DNA of 32,149 nt from an uncultured Lachnospiraceae bacterium (GCA_947631695.1 CANRMH010000006.1:1-32149); one strand, 5' to 3'; positions 8,930 through 18,465 are shown, counted from the stretch's first letter. The notes: a model not told the origin generated them from the sequence alone. Numbers and translations: made by a program.

Positions 8930-9754
8930 TTATTTATGCAGTTTATACAGCGTTTTTTCAATCATAAGGCCTTCTCGCCTGGGGTAATCGTACCGGATGC
9001 TTTCGCAGATACAATCACAAACGAAGCGGTGCGCTCTTTGCACGCTCTCAGTCAGATCATGCCCGTTCAGCAGCGCCGCCGCAAGCACGCCGTCAAACAC
9101 ATCCCCCGTGCCGTGAAATTCGTCCGCGATCTTCTGATTATGCAGATAGTGAAAATCTGCTCCCTCGCAGACGGCAATCCCCTTTTCCGAATCCCCCACG
9201 GGAACGCTTGTGATCACGATATCCTTTGCACCCTCATCCTGAAACCGCCTGCACAGGCGTTCCGCCTCCAGCGGCGTGTCGGGATTTCGGTAGTCCGCAT
9301 TCAGCAAAATACAGGCTTCCGTGAGATTGGGGACAATCAGATCCGCACAGGGGAGAAGCTCCCGAACGGCCTGCCCGTAAGAGGAATCAAAATTCCGGTA
9401 ATATTCGCCGTGATCTCCCATGATAGGATCCATGACAACGTCCGTCCCCGGAAAACACCGGATAAAATACCGGACGGCGTCCGCGATATCCGCCGATCCG
9501 AGGTATCCGACAAAGATCATATCGAAGGCAACATCCTGATCTAGATAGTGATCCGCGCAGCGCCGGATATAGTCGCCGGATATTTTTTCCACAGCCGGCG
9601 TCCCGTATCCGCCGGTATGCGTCGATAAAATTACGGTTGGAATCGGACACGCCTCGATCCCCATCATGCCGAGCACAGGGATCATGTTGATCATGGAAGC
9701 CTTTCCAACTCCGCACAGATCGTGAAGTAAAGCAATTTTTTTAACTGGTTTCAT
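8930..9754 (-). CDS. Pyridoxamine/pyridoxal kinase (PfkB/ribokinase superfamily)
   Basis: 274 aa; KKIALLHDLCGVGKASM, VVMDPIMGDHGEYYRNFD, LIVPNLTEACILLN, EFHGTGDVFDGVLAAALL. Confidence 0.9.
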   Translation of the reverse strand: MKPVKKIALLHDLCGVGKASMINMIPVLGMMGIEACPIPTVILSTHTGGYGTPAVEKISGDYIRRCADHYLDQDVAFDMIFVGYLGSADIADAVRYFIRCFPGTDVVMDPIMGDHGEYYRNFDSSYGQAVRELLPCADLIVPNLTEACILLNADYRNPDTPLEAERLCRRFQDEGAKDIVITSVPVGDSEKGIAVCEGADFHYLHNQKIADEFHGTGDVFDGVLAAALLNGHDLTESVQRAHRFVCDCICESIRYDYPRREGLMIEKTLYKLHK

Positions 9755-9757
9755 ATG

Positions 9758-11422
9758 TTATCTCGACTCTCTTCTAAACAGGTGTAATTTTCTCATGACG
9801 GCGACGATGCGTTTTCCCTGGGGAACAGAAAGAAGATCCTTTTCCTTAAGTCCTCCGAGCAGGATCAGCGTAATTCCGTATATCGGGATAGCGATAAGGA
9901 TGGCAATCACGGTAGACAGCCGTTCGCCGATAAACAATCCGCACGCCGCATGCAGAAAGACGGCGGCGATTCCCATGATCAGCGCGGCGATGGATGGAAT
10001 GACAAAGGTCTGCTTCCGCTCCTGGACGTAGCTGCAGGTTTCGCGGAGATCGTGGGCGTTTAAGATACAGATTGCACCGGCAAATATGATCTTACTGATC
10101 ACGATCGAATAGATGCTCCATTTGAACGCCACAAGCATGATAAAAAGCGCCGCCAGATGGATCATCAGGGAAATCGCTGCATTTTTGATCGGCTTCATCA
10201 TCCGGTCAAGCCCCTGCAATGCGGCGTTCATAACTGTGGAGAGACAGAAAAACACCACGGAAACTCCGCCGATCCGAAGCAGCATTGCAGGAATCTCGTT
10301 GTCCTGATTATAGTACAGAAGATCCAGGATGGGCCTTGCAAGCGCTATGAATCCCGCGGCGCACGGGATGGCGATCAGCATATTGAAACGGGAAACCGCA
10401 TTGATCTTATTATGTATCTGTTTTCGGCTGCCCGTCTGGATCGTGGCGACCAGACTTGGTATAAACGATGTGGCAAGCGCGGTCGAGATGCTCAGCGGAA
10501 TATTTGTCATAGTGTCGTACTGCCCGCTGAATACGCCCAAAAGGGAGGTATAGACCTTCTTTGACACGCCCTGGGCCGCCATAATATTGGAAAACATCGC
10601 CTGATCCAGAAGATTGCTGATATTGTAGATTGTCGCGCTCAAAATGACAGGTCCGATCGTGGCGAACAAGACGCGGTAAATCTGCCTCGTGCTTTCGGGT
10701 TTGCCGGTGCGATCCCGCCTGATCTGCCGGTTTAGACGTTTCCGGTAGGCGGCAAAGACAAAAATCAAAAACAGCAGGGCAACCAGCGCTCCGATGACCG
10801 TTCCGAGCGTCCCGCCCGCCGCTGCGAACGCGGCTCCGTACGATTGGCGCTCTCCCGCCGTGGCCATATTCTCTCCTGTCTTTAAGAGAAAATATGCGCC
10901 GACCACGCTGACGACCGCGTTGATCACCTGTTCCGCGATCTGTGAGAGCGCGGTCGGGATCATAGTTCCGTAACCCTGGAAGAAACCTCTCAGCACGCCC
11001 AGGACCGCGACGATCAGAATGCATGGGGCAAGGACGCGGAGCGCGTAGACGCTCAGGTCCATTTTCATAATATCCGAGGCAATGAACTTTGCGCCGAAAA
11101 AGACGATCGCAGTCACAGATCCCCCGGCCGCCAAAGCAAATACCAGGGCGCTTTTGAATACCCGGTAGGCATTTCTATACCGTCCGGTCGCCACTCTGGC
11201 GGAAACCAGCTTGGAAACTGCCATCGGAAGGCTGTAGGACGTAAGCATCAGCGCCAGATTATACACCTGAAATACAATCCCATAGTATCCGTTTCCTTCC
11301 GCTCCCATAATATTGGTCAGCGGGATGCGGTAAGCAAGCCCGATGACCTTTGTGATCATTGCAGCTACGGCAAGGATCGTCCCCTGCATTATAAAATTTG
11401 TTCCCTTTTTCTTCTCTGACAT
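9758..11422 (-). CDS. Polysaccharide biosynthesis / SpoVB-like MATE-superfamily flippase
   Basis: 554 aa, roughly 14 hydrophobic segments; TNFIMQGTILAVAAMITKVIGLAYRIPLTNIMGAEGNGYYGIVFQVYNLALMLTSYSLPMAVSKLVS. Confidence 0.92.
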   Translation of the reverse strand: MSEKKKGTNFIMQGTILAVAAMITKVIGLAYRIPLTNIMGAEGNGYYGIVFQVYNLALMLTSYSLPMAVSKLVSARVATGRYRNAYRVFKSALVFALAAGGSVTAIVFFGAKFIASDIMKMDLSVYALRVLAPCILIVAVLGVLRGFFQGYGTMIPTALSQIAEQVINAVVSVVGAYFLLKTGENMATAGERQSYGAAFAAAGGTLGTVIGALVALLFLIFVFAAYRKRLNRQIRRDRTGKPESTRQIYRVLFATIGPVILSATIYNISNLLDQAMFSNIMAAQGVSKKVYTSLLGVFSGQYDTMTNIPLSISTALATSFIPSLVATIQTGSRKQIHNKINAVSRFNMLIAIPCAAGFIALARPILDLLYYNQDNEIPAMLLRIGGVSVVFFCLSTVMNAALQGLDRMMKPIKNAAISLMIHLAALFIMLVAFKWSIYSIVISKIIFAGAICILNAHDLRETCSYVQERKQTFVIPSIAALIMGIAAVFLHAACGLFIGERLSTVIAILIAIPIYGITLILLGGLKEKDLLSVPQGKRIVAVMRKLHLFRRESR

Positions 11423-11442
11423 ATGTTACCCCACAAAAAGTG

Positions 11443-11937
11443 TTATCGTAAAATATTTAACCGCTCCATGATTTTTTTCTGCATCCGTTCCATATCGGAA
11501 CGTTCGCTTTCATCAATATGGTCGTATCCGGTTAAATGAAGCATGGAATGAGCGATCAGAAACGCATATTCTCTTTCTGCGGAATGTCCGTAACTCTCTG
11601 CCTGTTCCAGCACTTTTTCTTTCGAAATGACAATGTCGCCGAGCATCAGCTCGCCGGACTCCGGATGGAAGGCGCTGCTGCGCTCTTCCAGGAAAGCAAA
11701 CTCGCCGGGAGTTTCGTACTCGATCATCGGAAAGGAAAGGACGTCCGTCGGACGGTCTGTTTCCCTGAACTTTTGGTTTAACTCTTGGATCTGCTCATTC
11801 GTCGTAAGCAGAAGGCTGACTTCCGCTTCATAGGGACAGTCCACACAGTCCAGCGACGCTTCTATGACGGCTTTTGCCAGCTCTTCACAATTCAGCGGGA
11901 GCCTGATGTTCCCCTCTTCCTCATAATATAGGGTCAT
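11443..11937 (-). CDS. ybeY: Endoribonuclease YbeY (16S rRNA maturation)
   Basis: 164 aa; LNQKFRETDRPTDVLSFPM, ELMLGDIVIS, zinc motif HSMLHLTGYDH; ATGA overlap with phoH. Confidence 0.96.
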   Translation of the reverse strand: MTLYYEEEGNIRLPLNCEELAKAVIEASLDCVDCPYEAEVSLLLTTNEQIQELNQKFRETDRPTDVLSFPMIEYETPGEFAFLEERSSAFHPESGELMLGDIVISKEKVLEQAESYGHSAEREYAFLIAHSMLHLTGYDHIDESERSDMERMQKKIMERLNILR

Positions 11938-12923
11938 TTCTCTTTTCTCCTGTGTTCTTTTCGCGCTTTTCTGGCCTCGTATTCCTCGTAGGCCCGGACG
12001 ATCTGCTGGACCAGAGGATGACGGACCACGTCGCTGCTGTTCAGAGTACAGATGCTGATATCTTCGATCTTCTTTACAACGGAAACAGCTACGTCCAATC
12101 CTGAGATCTGGCCTCTGGGAAGGTCTTTTTGCGTCGCGTCCCCGGTGATCACCACTTTTGATCCAAACCCGATCCTGGTAAGAAACATCTTCATCTGCGC
12201 AGGCGTAGTATTTTGCGCCTCGTCGAGAATGATAAAAGCGTTGTCCAGCGTACGTCCTCTCATGTAAGCCAAAGGAGCCACCTCAATCAGCCCTTTTTCG
12301 GAATTTTTGACAAAACTCTCCGCTCCCATGATCTGATACAGGGCGTCATATAGCGGCCGCAGATACGGATCGATCTTACTTTGCAGGTCTCCGGGCAGAA
12401 AGCCAAGTTTTTCGCCGGCCTCGATCGCAGGCCGCGTCAGGATGATTCTCCCCACTTCGTTGTTCTTGAATGCGGTGATAGCCATCGCCATTGCCAGGTA
12501 AGTCTTCCCCGTTCCGGCGGGACCCAGTCCGAAGACGATCATCTTGCTCCGGATAGCGTCCACATACATTTTCTGTCCAAGAGTCTTTGGCTTTATCGGT
12601 TTCCCGTGAATAGTGTGGCAGATAATATCCTCATCGATCTCAAGTACCTTCTTCTCCTGATCCGCCATAGACAGAGATATGGTATAATCCACATTCTGTT
12701 CTTTGATCTCGCTTCCTCTCTGTGAAAGCGTACTCAGCTGTTCCAGCACGCGCTTCGCTCTCGCGGCATGGGCCGTCTCTCCTATGATCTTGACGTGATC
12801 TCCCCTTGCGATCAGGGTCACATGCAGGCTGCGCTCTATTTTTTTCGCGAACATATCAAACTCCCCGAACAGGCTTTTCTGATGTTCCGCGGGTATATCA
12901 ATCACTATCTCCGTCATTGCCAT
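11934..12923 (-). CDS. phoH: PhoH family ATPase (start adjusted from 12953)
   Basis: VFGLGPAGTGKTYLAMAMAI Walker A, AFIILDEAQNTTPAQMKMFLTRIGFGSKVVITGD; AAAGGG SD upstream of the ATG at 12923; start lies inside the end of yqfD. Confidence 0.95.
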   Translation of the reverse strand: MAMTEIVIDIPAEHQKSLFGEFDMFAKKIERSLHVTLIARGDHVKIIGETAHAARAKRVLEQLSTLSQRGSEIKEQNVDYTISLSMADQEKKVLEIDEDIICHTIHGKPIKPKTLGQKMYVDAIRSKMIVFGLGPAGTGKTYLAMAMAITAFKNNEVGRIILTRPAIEAGEKLGFLPGDLQSKIDPYLRPLYDALYQIMGAESFVKNSEKGLIEVAPLAYMRGRTLDNAFIILDEAQNTTPAQMKMFLTRIGFGSKVVITGDATQKDLPRGQISGLDVAVSVVKKIEDISICTLNSSDVVRHPLVQQIVRAYEEYEARKARKEHRRKEK

Positions 12924-14181
12924 TTGCGTTATCCCTTTCTGGATTCTCGTCATCCGGCTTAGCGGGAACTTCCAGGCGTTCGGTCGGCACCTGTTTTCCG
13001 ATATCCATCACGACGGTTATCGTTCCTTTTGCTGTGGCCTGACGATTCTCTGTGTATATTTTAACATCATTCTCAATAATTTCTACCCCTTTTTTTTCCA
13101 ACTCCTCGCATTTTCGGGAAAATTCGCTGTTCAGGATCTGTTCGATCTGCGGCCGGGTATATGTTTTTTCCTCCGGTCGGTACGATCTCACAATTCTCTT
13201 CCCGTAGGAGAAGGGAAGAACAAAATGTTTTCCGAGCGTTAAGGTGTGTTCCTCTGAAAACATGGTGGAGGCCTCGAATGAATTGCGGATGCCGCCGCAT
13301 CCAAACAGCCAGGGGCCGATGCGCACAAAAAACTCTCCGGCTGCCTTTCCGCTGTAATCCTTTTCCTCATAAGTCAGGCTGTGGCTGCTCTCATACTGCA
13401 GCACGGCCTTCCCGCGTATGGACGCATCGGATGCGCAGTACTGATAATCCACCACTTCCTTGCTGTCGTCAAGAACCTCGATCCTTCCGCATACCAGAAA
13501 GTCTCCTTTTTTCACGGAATCGCCCACATGTACGAGAGGCGTCCCCTTCCGCGTGATAAGTTCCGTGATCGTACAATCCTCGTCTGCGACGATGTCGGTT
13601 GCGGAGGAGGAGCCGTCGGGCGCCGCAGAGTCTGAGGAGACGGAGTCTTCATTTTCTTTCACCTGTACGATCAGGCGGGTTCCGCGGATGGATGCGGACA
13701 CCCATATAATGTCGTCAAATTCTTTTCGGATATCCTTTACGATTCTTTCGCAGTCTACTTTGGATTTTTTCATTCCATGCACGACGTCTTTGCTTTCCAG
13801 AAAAGAAAGCAGCGTTTCATCCGTCCTGCTCTTGTTTCCGGAAATGTCGATGTCCCAGATGAACAGAGACATCATGTAGATCAAAATGATGCACAGAAGG
13901 CTGCCGAGGAAAAAACATTTCCGCTTTCGATATTTATGTAAAAAAAAAGGAAGGCCGAACCGTTCTGTAATGACTGCCCTTGTTCCGGTCTTCTTTATGA
14001 TTGGTTTCAGTTTGCGGAATCCCTGAATTGAAATATACATTTCGTAGCGGCCGTGTTCGGAGCGCAATCCCCAGAGATAAATGTTATGATGGCTGCAGGC
14101 ATTCAGGAAACGCTCCGGAGAATAACCCGCAATTTGAATTTTCAGATATCCCTTCAGATACCGTATGATGGATAAAAGCAC
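12898..14181 (-). CDS. yqfD: Sporulation protein YqfD
   Basis: 427 aa; N-terminal LKGYLKIQIAGYSPERFLNACSHHNIYLWGL, single TM after KRKCFFLG, synteny yqfC-yqfD-phoH-ybeY; GTG start at 14181 with GGGGGA SD. Confidence 0.93.
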   Translation of the reverse strand: MLLSIIRYLKGYLKIQIAGYSPERFLNACSHHNIYLWGLRSEHGRYEMYISIQGFRKLKPIIKKTGTRAVITERFGLPFFLHKYRKRKCFFLGSLLCIILIYMMSLFIWDIDISGNKSRTDETLLSFLESKDVVHGMKKSKVDCERIVKDIRKEFDDIIWVSASIRGTRLIVQVKENEDSVSSDSAAPDGSSSATDIVADEDCTITELITRKGTPLVHVGDSVKKGDFLVCGRIEVLDDSKEVVDYQYCASDASIRGKAVLQYESSHSLTYEEKDYSGKAAGEFFVRIGPWLFGCGGIRNSFEASTMFSEEHTLTLGKHFVLPFSYGKRIVRSYRPEEKTYTRPQIEQILNSEFSRKCEELEKKGVEIIENDVKIYTENRQATAKGTITVVMDIGKQVPTERLEVPAKPDDENPERDNANGNDGDSD

Positions 14182-14193
14182 AAAACATCCCCC

Positions 14194-14484
14194 TTAGTCA
14201 TATTCAATGGATGTAATCCTTCCCGTTACTTTCATTTCATCATTTGTATAATATTCAACCTGCAGTCTCTTCCCGCATACTTTTATCCTCCCGGATTTCG
14301 TCTGTATCCGGATCAGTTCGGAGGTGTATTCCAGAATTCCCCTGTAATTTTCAAGGCTCAGCTCCGTCTGCCCGGTGACGGTCAGAATCGGGAAACCCAG
14401 GATGACGTCTTTGGGAATTCCGGATGCGTTCGCCAGCCGGTCGGAAAGAGAATGTCCATCGGATTTCTGCCTGTTTTTTTTCAT
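14194..14484 (-). CDS. yqfC: Sporulation protein YqfC (start adjusted from 14532)
   Basis: MKKNRQKSDGHSLSDRLANASGIPKDVILGFPILTVTGQTELSLENYRGILEYTSELIRIQTKSGRIKVCGKRL aligns by eye with YqfC; the extra N-terminal 16 residues of the ORF track coincide with a terminator hairpin. Confidence 0.92.
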   Translation of the reverse strand: MKKNRQKSDGHSLSDRLANASGIPKDVILGFPILTVTGQTELSLENYRGILEYTSELIRIQTKSGRIKVCGKRLQVEYYTNDEMKVTGRITSIEYD

Positions 14485-14529
14485 AAAAAATGCCACACAT
14501 TGTTTTGTAGTTAATCTATGTGCGGCATT
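14485..14529 (-). terminator. Rho-independent terminator between mscL and yqfC
   Basis: 12-bp stem AATGCCGCACAT / ATGTGTGGCATT on the minus strand (one G.U pair), 17-nt loop, then TTTTTT. Confidence 0.85.
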
Positions 14530-14565
14530 CATCGATTATACATTGTCCCGAAAATCACCCGGTAT

Positions 14566-14982
14566 CTACTCGTCCAGTACGGAAGTGCAGTGAGGGCATC
14601 TGGTCGCGTCCAGAGCGATCTCACTCTTGCAGAAAGGACAGACTTTCGTGGATGCTTCCTCCGCTTCCTCCTTTTTGGCGGAATGGAGAGAGGACAGCTT
14701 GTTCATCGCCTTGACGATGCAGAAAATGATCAGGGCCATGATCAGGAAATTAATGATCGCGGTAATAAATTTGCCGTAATTCAGCGTCGCGTCCCCGGCC
14801 AGGGTAACGCTTAACTGGTCAAAGTTCATGCCGCCAAACAGGCCCAGAATCGGATTGATGATATCCTCCACCAGTGAAGAAACGATCGCGGTGAACGCGC
14901 CGCCGATGATAATGCCGACTGCCATGTCCATGACGTTGCCGCGGCTGATAAATTCTTTGAATTCATTCATAAATTTTTTCAT
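14566..14982 (-). CDS. mscL: Large-conductance mechanosensitive channel MscL with C-terminal zinc ribbon (start adjusted from 15021)
   Basis: [55 protein letters not shown]-terminal [34 protein letters not shown] upstream of 14982. Confidence 0.96.
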   Translation of the reverse strand: MKKFMNEFKEFISRGNVMDMAVGIIIGGAFTAIVSSLVEDIINPILGLFGGMNFDQLSVTLAGDATLNYGKFITAIINFLIMALIIFCIVKAMNKLSSLHSAKKEEAEEASTKVCPFCKSEIALDATRCPHCTSVLDE

Positions 14983-15013
14983 TTGCATATCCTCCCTCTG
15001 TAAAATATTTGTT

Positions 15014-15619
15014 CTATGCATGATCCGGGGTCAAAATTTTCCCGGCTTTTACATTGTCAAGAATCCAATGCAGGTACGCGTAATTCCATAAAACCTCCGA
15101 TCCGTCCGAAGTATGGCGGTTGCGGCCGAGAATCTGATCGATCCGGACTTTATGTTCCTCCCAGGCTTTCCCGTCCGTGGCCGCGTTCAGCATCATCGGC
15201 TGCAGATTGTCCATAACATGCGCGAATCTTGATTCCGGGGTGTCGCCTGATTCGAATTCCTTCCAGAGCTGACAGAATTTCCGGCGCTGGTTTTCGGGCA
15301 GAAGCCCGAAGATCCTTTCCGACGCCTTCTCCTCCCTTTCGCTCTGCGTACTTTTTGCGGTCTCGTCGTAAGCATAGGTGTCGCCCGCGTCGATCTCAAC
15401 GATATCGTGGATCAGCAGCATGGTAACCGTCTTCAGCAGATCGATGGGTTCATTGGAGTACTCCTCGAGAAGAATTGCCATAAGAGCCGCGTGCCAGGCA
15501 TGTTCGGCATCGTTTTCCCTGCGGATCCCGTCCGTCAGATAGGTCTGCCGCTGAATAAACTTTTCCCTGTCGATCTCCAGGCAGAAATCCAATTGCTTTT
15601 TTAACCTGTCGTTTTCCAT
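15014..15619 (-). CDS. HD-domain hydrolase (YfbR/HDDC2-like 5'-deoxynucleotidase family)
   Basis: 201 aa; [51 protein letters not shown] metal-binding pattern. Confidence 0.9.
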   Translation of the reverse strand: MENDRLKKQLDFCLEIDREKFIQRQTYLTDGIRRENDAEHAWHAALMAILLEEYSNEPIDLLKTVTMLLIHDIVEIDAGDTYAYDETAKSTQSEREEKASERIFGLLPENQRRKFCQLWKEFESGDTPESRFAHVMDNLQPMMLNAATDGKAWEEHKVRIDQILGRNRHTSDGSEVLWNYAYLHWILDNVKAGKILTPDHA

Positions 15620-15645
15620 CTTCCACCGTCCTTCGCAGGAAAAGA

Positions 15646-16113
15646 TTACTTGTGATAAGGTTCGCCGTTTATGATCCGGAAGCTGCGGTAAATCTGCTCC
15701 AGCAAGATTACGCGCATAAGCTGATGCGGAAAGGTCATCCTGGAAAAGCTGAGCGAGAGATCGGCTCTTCCGGTCACTTCCCTGCCGAGGCCGATCGACC
15801 CTCCGATCACAAAAACGATGTGGCTGACTCCGCGGACAGTCAGATTTTCCAGCTTATCCGCCAGTTCCTCAGACGAAAGAGGTTCGCCGCCGATTTCAAG
15901 AGCGATCACAAAAGCCGGCTCTTTGATCCGCCTCAGGATCCTCTCTCCTTCTCTTTGAAGGATGGCCTTGCGCACCTGCTCCGGAACCTGTTCGTCGTCC
16001 ACTTCCAGGATCTCCGTTTTGCAGTATTTTCCAAGCCGCTTGATATATTCCGCCGCAGCGTCGCGAAGATACTTCTCTTTCAACTTTCCCACGGCTATGA
16101 TCGTAACTTTCAT
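15646..16113 (-). CDS. rlmH: 23S rRNA (pseudouridine1915-N3)-methyltransferase RlmH
   Basis: 155 aa; MKVTIIAVGKLKEKYLRDAAAEYIKRL, HIVFVIGGSIGLG, LSFSRMTFPHQLMRVILLEQIYRSFRIINGEPYHK. Confidence 0.98.
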   Translation of the reverse strand: MKVTIIAVGKLKEKYLRDAAAEYIKRLGKYCKTEILEVDDEQVPEQVRKAILQREGERILRRIKEPAFVIALEIGGEPLSSEELADKLENLTVRGVSHIVFVIGGSIGLGREVTGRADLSLSFSRMTFPHQLMRVILLEQIYRSFRIINGEPYHK

Positions 16114-16114
16114 T

Positions 16115-17503
16115 TTATCTGCCTGACAAAAATTCGTGGATTCCCTTTGCTCCCGCTTTTCCCGCGCCCATTGCGAGAATCACGGTCGCTGCTCCCGTAA
16201 CCGCGTCCCCTCCGGCAAACACGCACGCTTTCGACGTCTGGCCGTTGCTTTCCTCCGCCACGATACATTTCCGGCGATTGGTTTCCAGTCCCTTCGTCGT
16301 GGACGCGATCAGCGGATTCGGTGATGTTCCGAGCGACATGATGACGGTATCCAGTTCAATTTCATATTCGGATCCGGGAATTTCCACCGGGCGTCTCCTG
16401 CCGGACGCGTCCGGTTCGCCGAGTTCCATCCGGATCACTCTCATTCCTTTCACCCATCCGTTTTCATCCTCAAGAATCTCCTTCGGATTGGTGAGCAGGT
16501 CAAAGATGACGCCTTCCTCCTTCGCGTGATGCACTTCCTCGACCCTGGCCGGCAGTTCCGCTTCACTTCTGCGGTATATGATATGTACTTCGGCTCCCAG
16601 ACGAAGAGCGGTCCTGGCAGCGTCCATCGCCACGTTGCCGCCCCCGACTACCGCAACCTTCTTTCCCGCGGCGATCGGAGTATCGTAGGAACTGTCAAAC
16701 GCTTTCATCAGATTGCTTCTGGTCAGGTATTCGTTCGCCGAGAACACTCCGTTTGCGGTCTCTCCGGGAATGCCCATAAACATGGGAAGCCCTGCGCCTG
16801 AGCCGATGAATACGGCTTCGTATTTTTCTTCCTCGATCAGCTGGTCGATGGTCGTCGACTTGCCGATCACAACGTTCGTCTCGAAGTTTACGCCGAGTTC
16901 CCTGACTTTTTCTATCTCTTTTTTGACGACCTTCTGCTTGGGAAGACGAAATTCGGGGATCCCATACACCAATACGCCTCCCAGCTCATGCAGGGCCTCA
17001 AAAACCGTGACGTCGTATCCGAGCTTGGCCAGATCCCCGGCGCAGGTAAGGCCGGAAGGGCCTGACCCGATCACGGCCACCCTTCGGCCGTTTTTCTGTT
17101 TTGCCCTCTCAGGCTTGATATCGTGTTCCAGCGCGTAGTCCGCCACATATCTCTCCAGCTTTCCGATAGAAACAGGTTCGCCCTTGATTCCGCGGATGCA
17201 TTTGCACTCGCACTGGGATTCCTGAGGACAGACGCGGCCGCAGATCGCAGGCAGCGCAGAGGCCTCGCCGATCACCTTGTAGGCTCCCTCTATATCCCCT
17301 TCGCGGACTTTGGAGATAAATCCCGGAATGTTGATAGATACGGGACATCCCTGAATACATTTCGCGTTTTTGCAGTTCAGGCAGCGGGAAGCTTCCTCCA
17401 TGGCCTCTTCGCGGTTGTATCCGTAACAAACTTCCTCAAAATTTGCAGCGCGCACATGCGCGTCCTGTTCCCTGACGGGAACCCGTTTTAATACGTCCCC
17501 CAT
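16115..17503 (-). CDS. gltA: GltA-like FAD/FeS oxidoreductase; most likely NfnB subunit of NADH-dependent ferredoxin:NADP+ oxidoreductase
   Basis: 462 aa; cysteines CLNCKNAKCIQGCPVSINIPGF and CGRVCPQESQCECKCI; VIGSGPSGLTCAGDLAKLGYDVTVFE; VVGGGNVAMDAARTALRLGAEV. Adjacent to an NfnA-like gene; no glutamate synthase large subunit in the window. Confidence 0.9.
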   Translation of the reverse strand: MGDVLKRVPVREQDAHVRAANFEEVCYGYNREEAMEEASRCLNCKNAKCIQGCPVSINIPGFISKVREGDIEGAYKVIGEASALPAICGRVCPQESQCECKCIRGIKGEPVSIGKLERYVADYALEHDIKPERAKQKNGRRVAVIGSGPSGLTCAGDLAKLGYDVTVFEALHELGGVLVYGIPEFRLPKQKVVKKEIEKVRELGVNFETNVVIGKSTTIDQLIEEEKYEAVFIGSGAGLPMFMGIPGETANGVFSANEYLTRSNLMKAFDSSYDTPIAAGKKVAVVGGGNVAMDAARTALRLGAEVHIIYRRSEAELPARVEEVHHAKEEGVIFDLLTNPKEILEDENGWVKGMRVIRMELGEPDASGRRRPVEIPGSEYEIELDTVIMSLGTSPNPLIASTTKGLETNRRKCIVAEESNGQTSKACVFAGGDAVTGAATVILAMGAGKAGAKGIHEFLSGR

Positions 17504-18390
17504 TATTTCTCACCTCCGCAGTTTCCGCATCCGCCGTGATGCGTGTCGCCTTCCTGCAGTTTCAGCAGTGCGCGCCCTTCTTCCGTCCGGTACATCTGCT
17601 GGCGTTTCATCGCGTTGTCAAAATCGACCAGATGGCCGTCGAATTCAGGTCCGTCCACACAGGCGAATTTAATCTCGTCGCCGACGCGGAGACGGCATGC
17701 TCCGCACATACCGGTTCCGTCTACCATAATAGGATTCATGCTGACAATCGTCGGAATGCCAAGCTTTTTTGTGAGCAGGCAGACGAATTTCATCATGATC
17801 ACAGGCCCGATGGCTATACACACGTCGTATTGATTTCCTTTTTCTATCAGCTCTTCGATCATCGACGTAACCATTCCGGAATGGCCGTATGTACCGTCGT
17901 CCGTGCAGGGATAGTAGCTGCCCGCGGCCTCTCTCATCTCCTGTTCCAAGATCAAAAGGTCCTTCGTCTTGGAGCCGACGATCACATCCGCCGAGATTCC
18001 ATGCTCTTTCATCCATTTCACCTGCGGATAGACCGGAGCCGCTCCGACGCCGCCCGCCACAAAAAGAAATTTTTTCCTGCTCAGACTTTCCGGGTCTTCG
18101 CTTACAAATTCGGACGGACGTCCCAAAGGCCCCGTAAAGTCCCGAAAGGAATCTCCGGCCTTCAGACCGGCCATTTTATAAGTGGAAGCTCCTACCGTCT
18201 GAAATACGATCGTGACGATCCCTTCCTCTCTGTTATAGTCGCAGATCGTCAGCGGGATCCGCTCTCCCTTCTCGTCCATCCTGACAATTACAAACTGTCC
18301 GGGTTCGCAGTGTCTCGCTACGCGTGGGGCTTCGATATCCATAAGATAAATCTTGTCGGCTATCTTTTCCGCCTTTCGTATCTGATACAT
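17503..18390 (-). CDS. NfnA/SudB-like ferredoxin-NADP reductase subunit (FAD/NAD-binding, [2Fe-2S]; start adjusted from 18426)
   Basis: MYQIRKAEKIADKIYLMDIEAPRVARHCEPGQFVIVRMDEKGERIPLTICDY; VDGTGMCGACRLRVGDEIKFACVDGPEFDGH; SD GGAGGAG upstream of ATG 18390. Confidence 0.92.
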   Translation of the reverse strand: MYQIRKAEKIADKIYLMDIEAPRVARHCEPGQFVIVRMDEKGERIPLTICDYNREEGIVTIVFQTVGASTYKMAGLKAGDSFRDFTGPLGRPSEFVSEDPESLSRKKFLFVAGGVGAAPVYPQVKWMKEHGISADVIVGSKTKDLLILEQEMREAAGSYYPCTDDGTYGHSGMVTSMIEELIEKGNQYDVCIAIGPVIMMKFVCLLTKKLGIPTIVSMNPIMVDGTGMCGACRLRVGDEIKFACVDGPEFDGHLVDFDNAMKRQQMYRTEEGRALLKLQEGDTHHGGCGNCGGEK

Positions 18391-18421
18391 CTCTTCTCCT
18401 CCTAATACCCGTCTTTCCTCA

Positions 18422-18450
18422 ATCATAATTCATTTAACAGCAAAGTTCAA
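18422..18450 (-). promoter_or_regulatory. Putative sigma-A promoter for the NfnAB-like pair
   Basis: Minus strand TTGAAC-N17-TATGAT, about 30 bp upstream of the start at 18390. Confidence 0.6.
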
Positions 18451-18465
18451 GCGCGTTTCCTGAAT

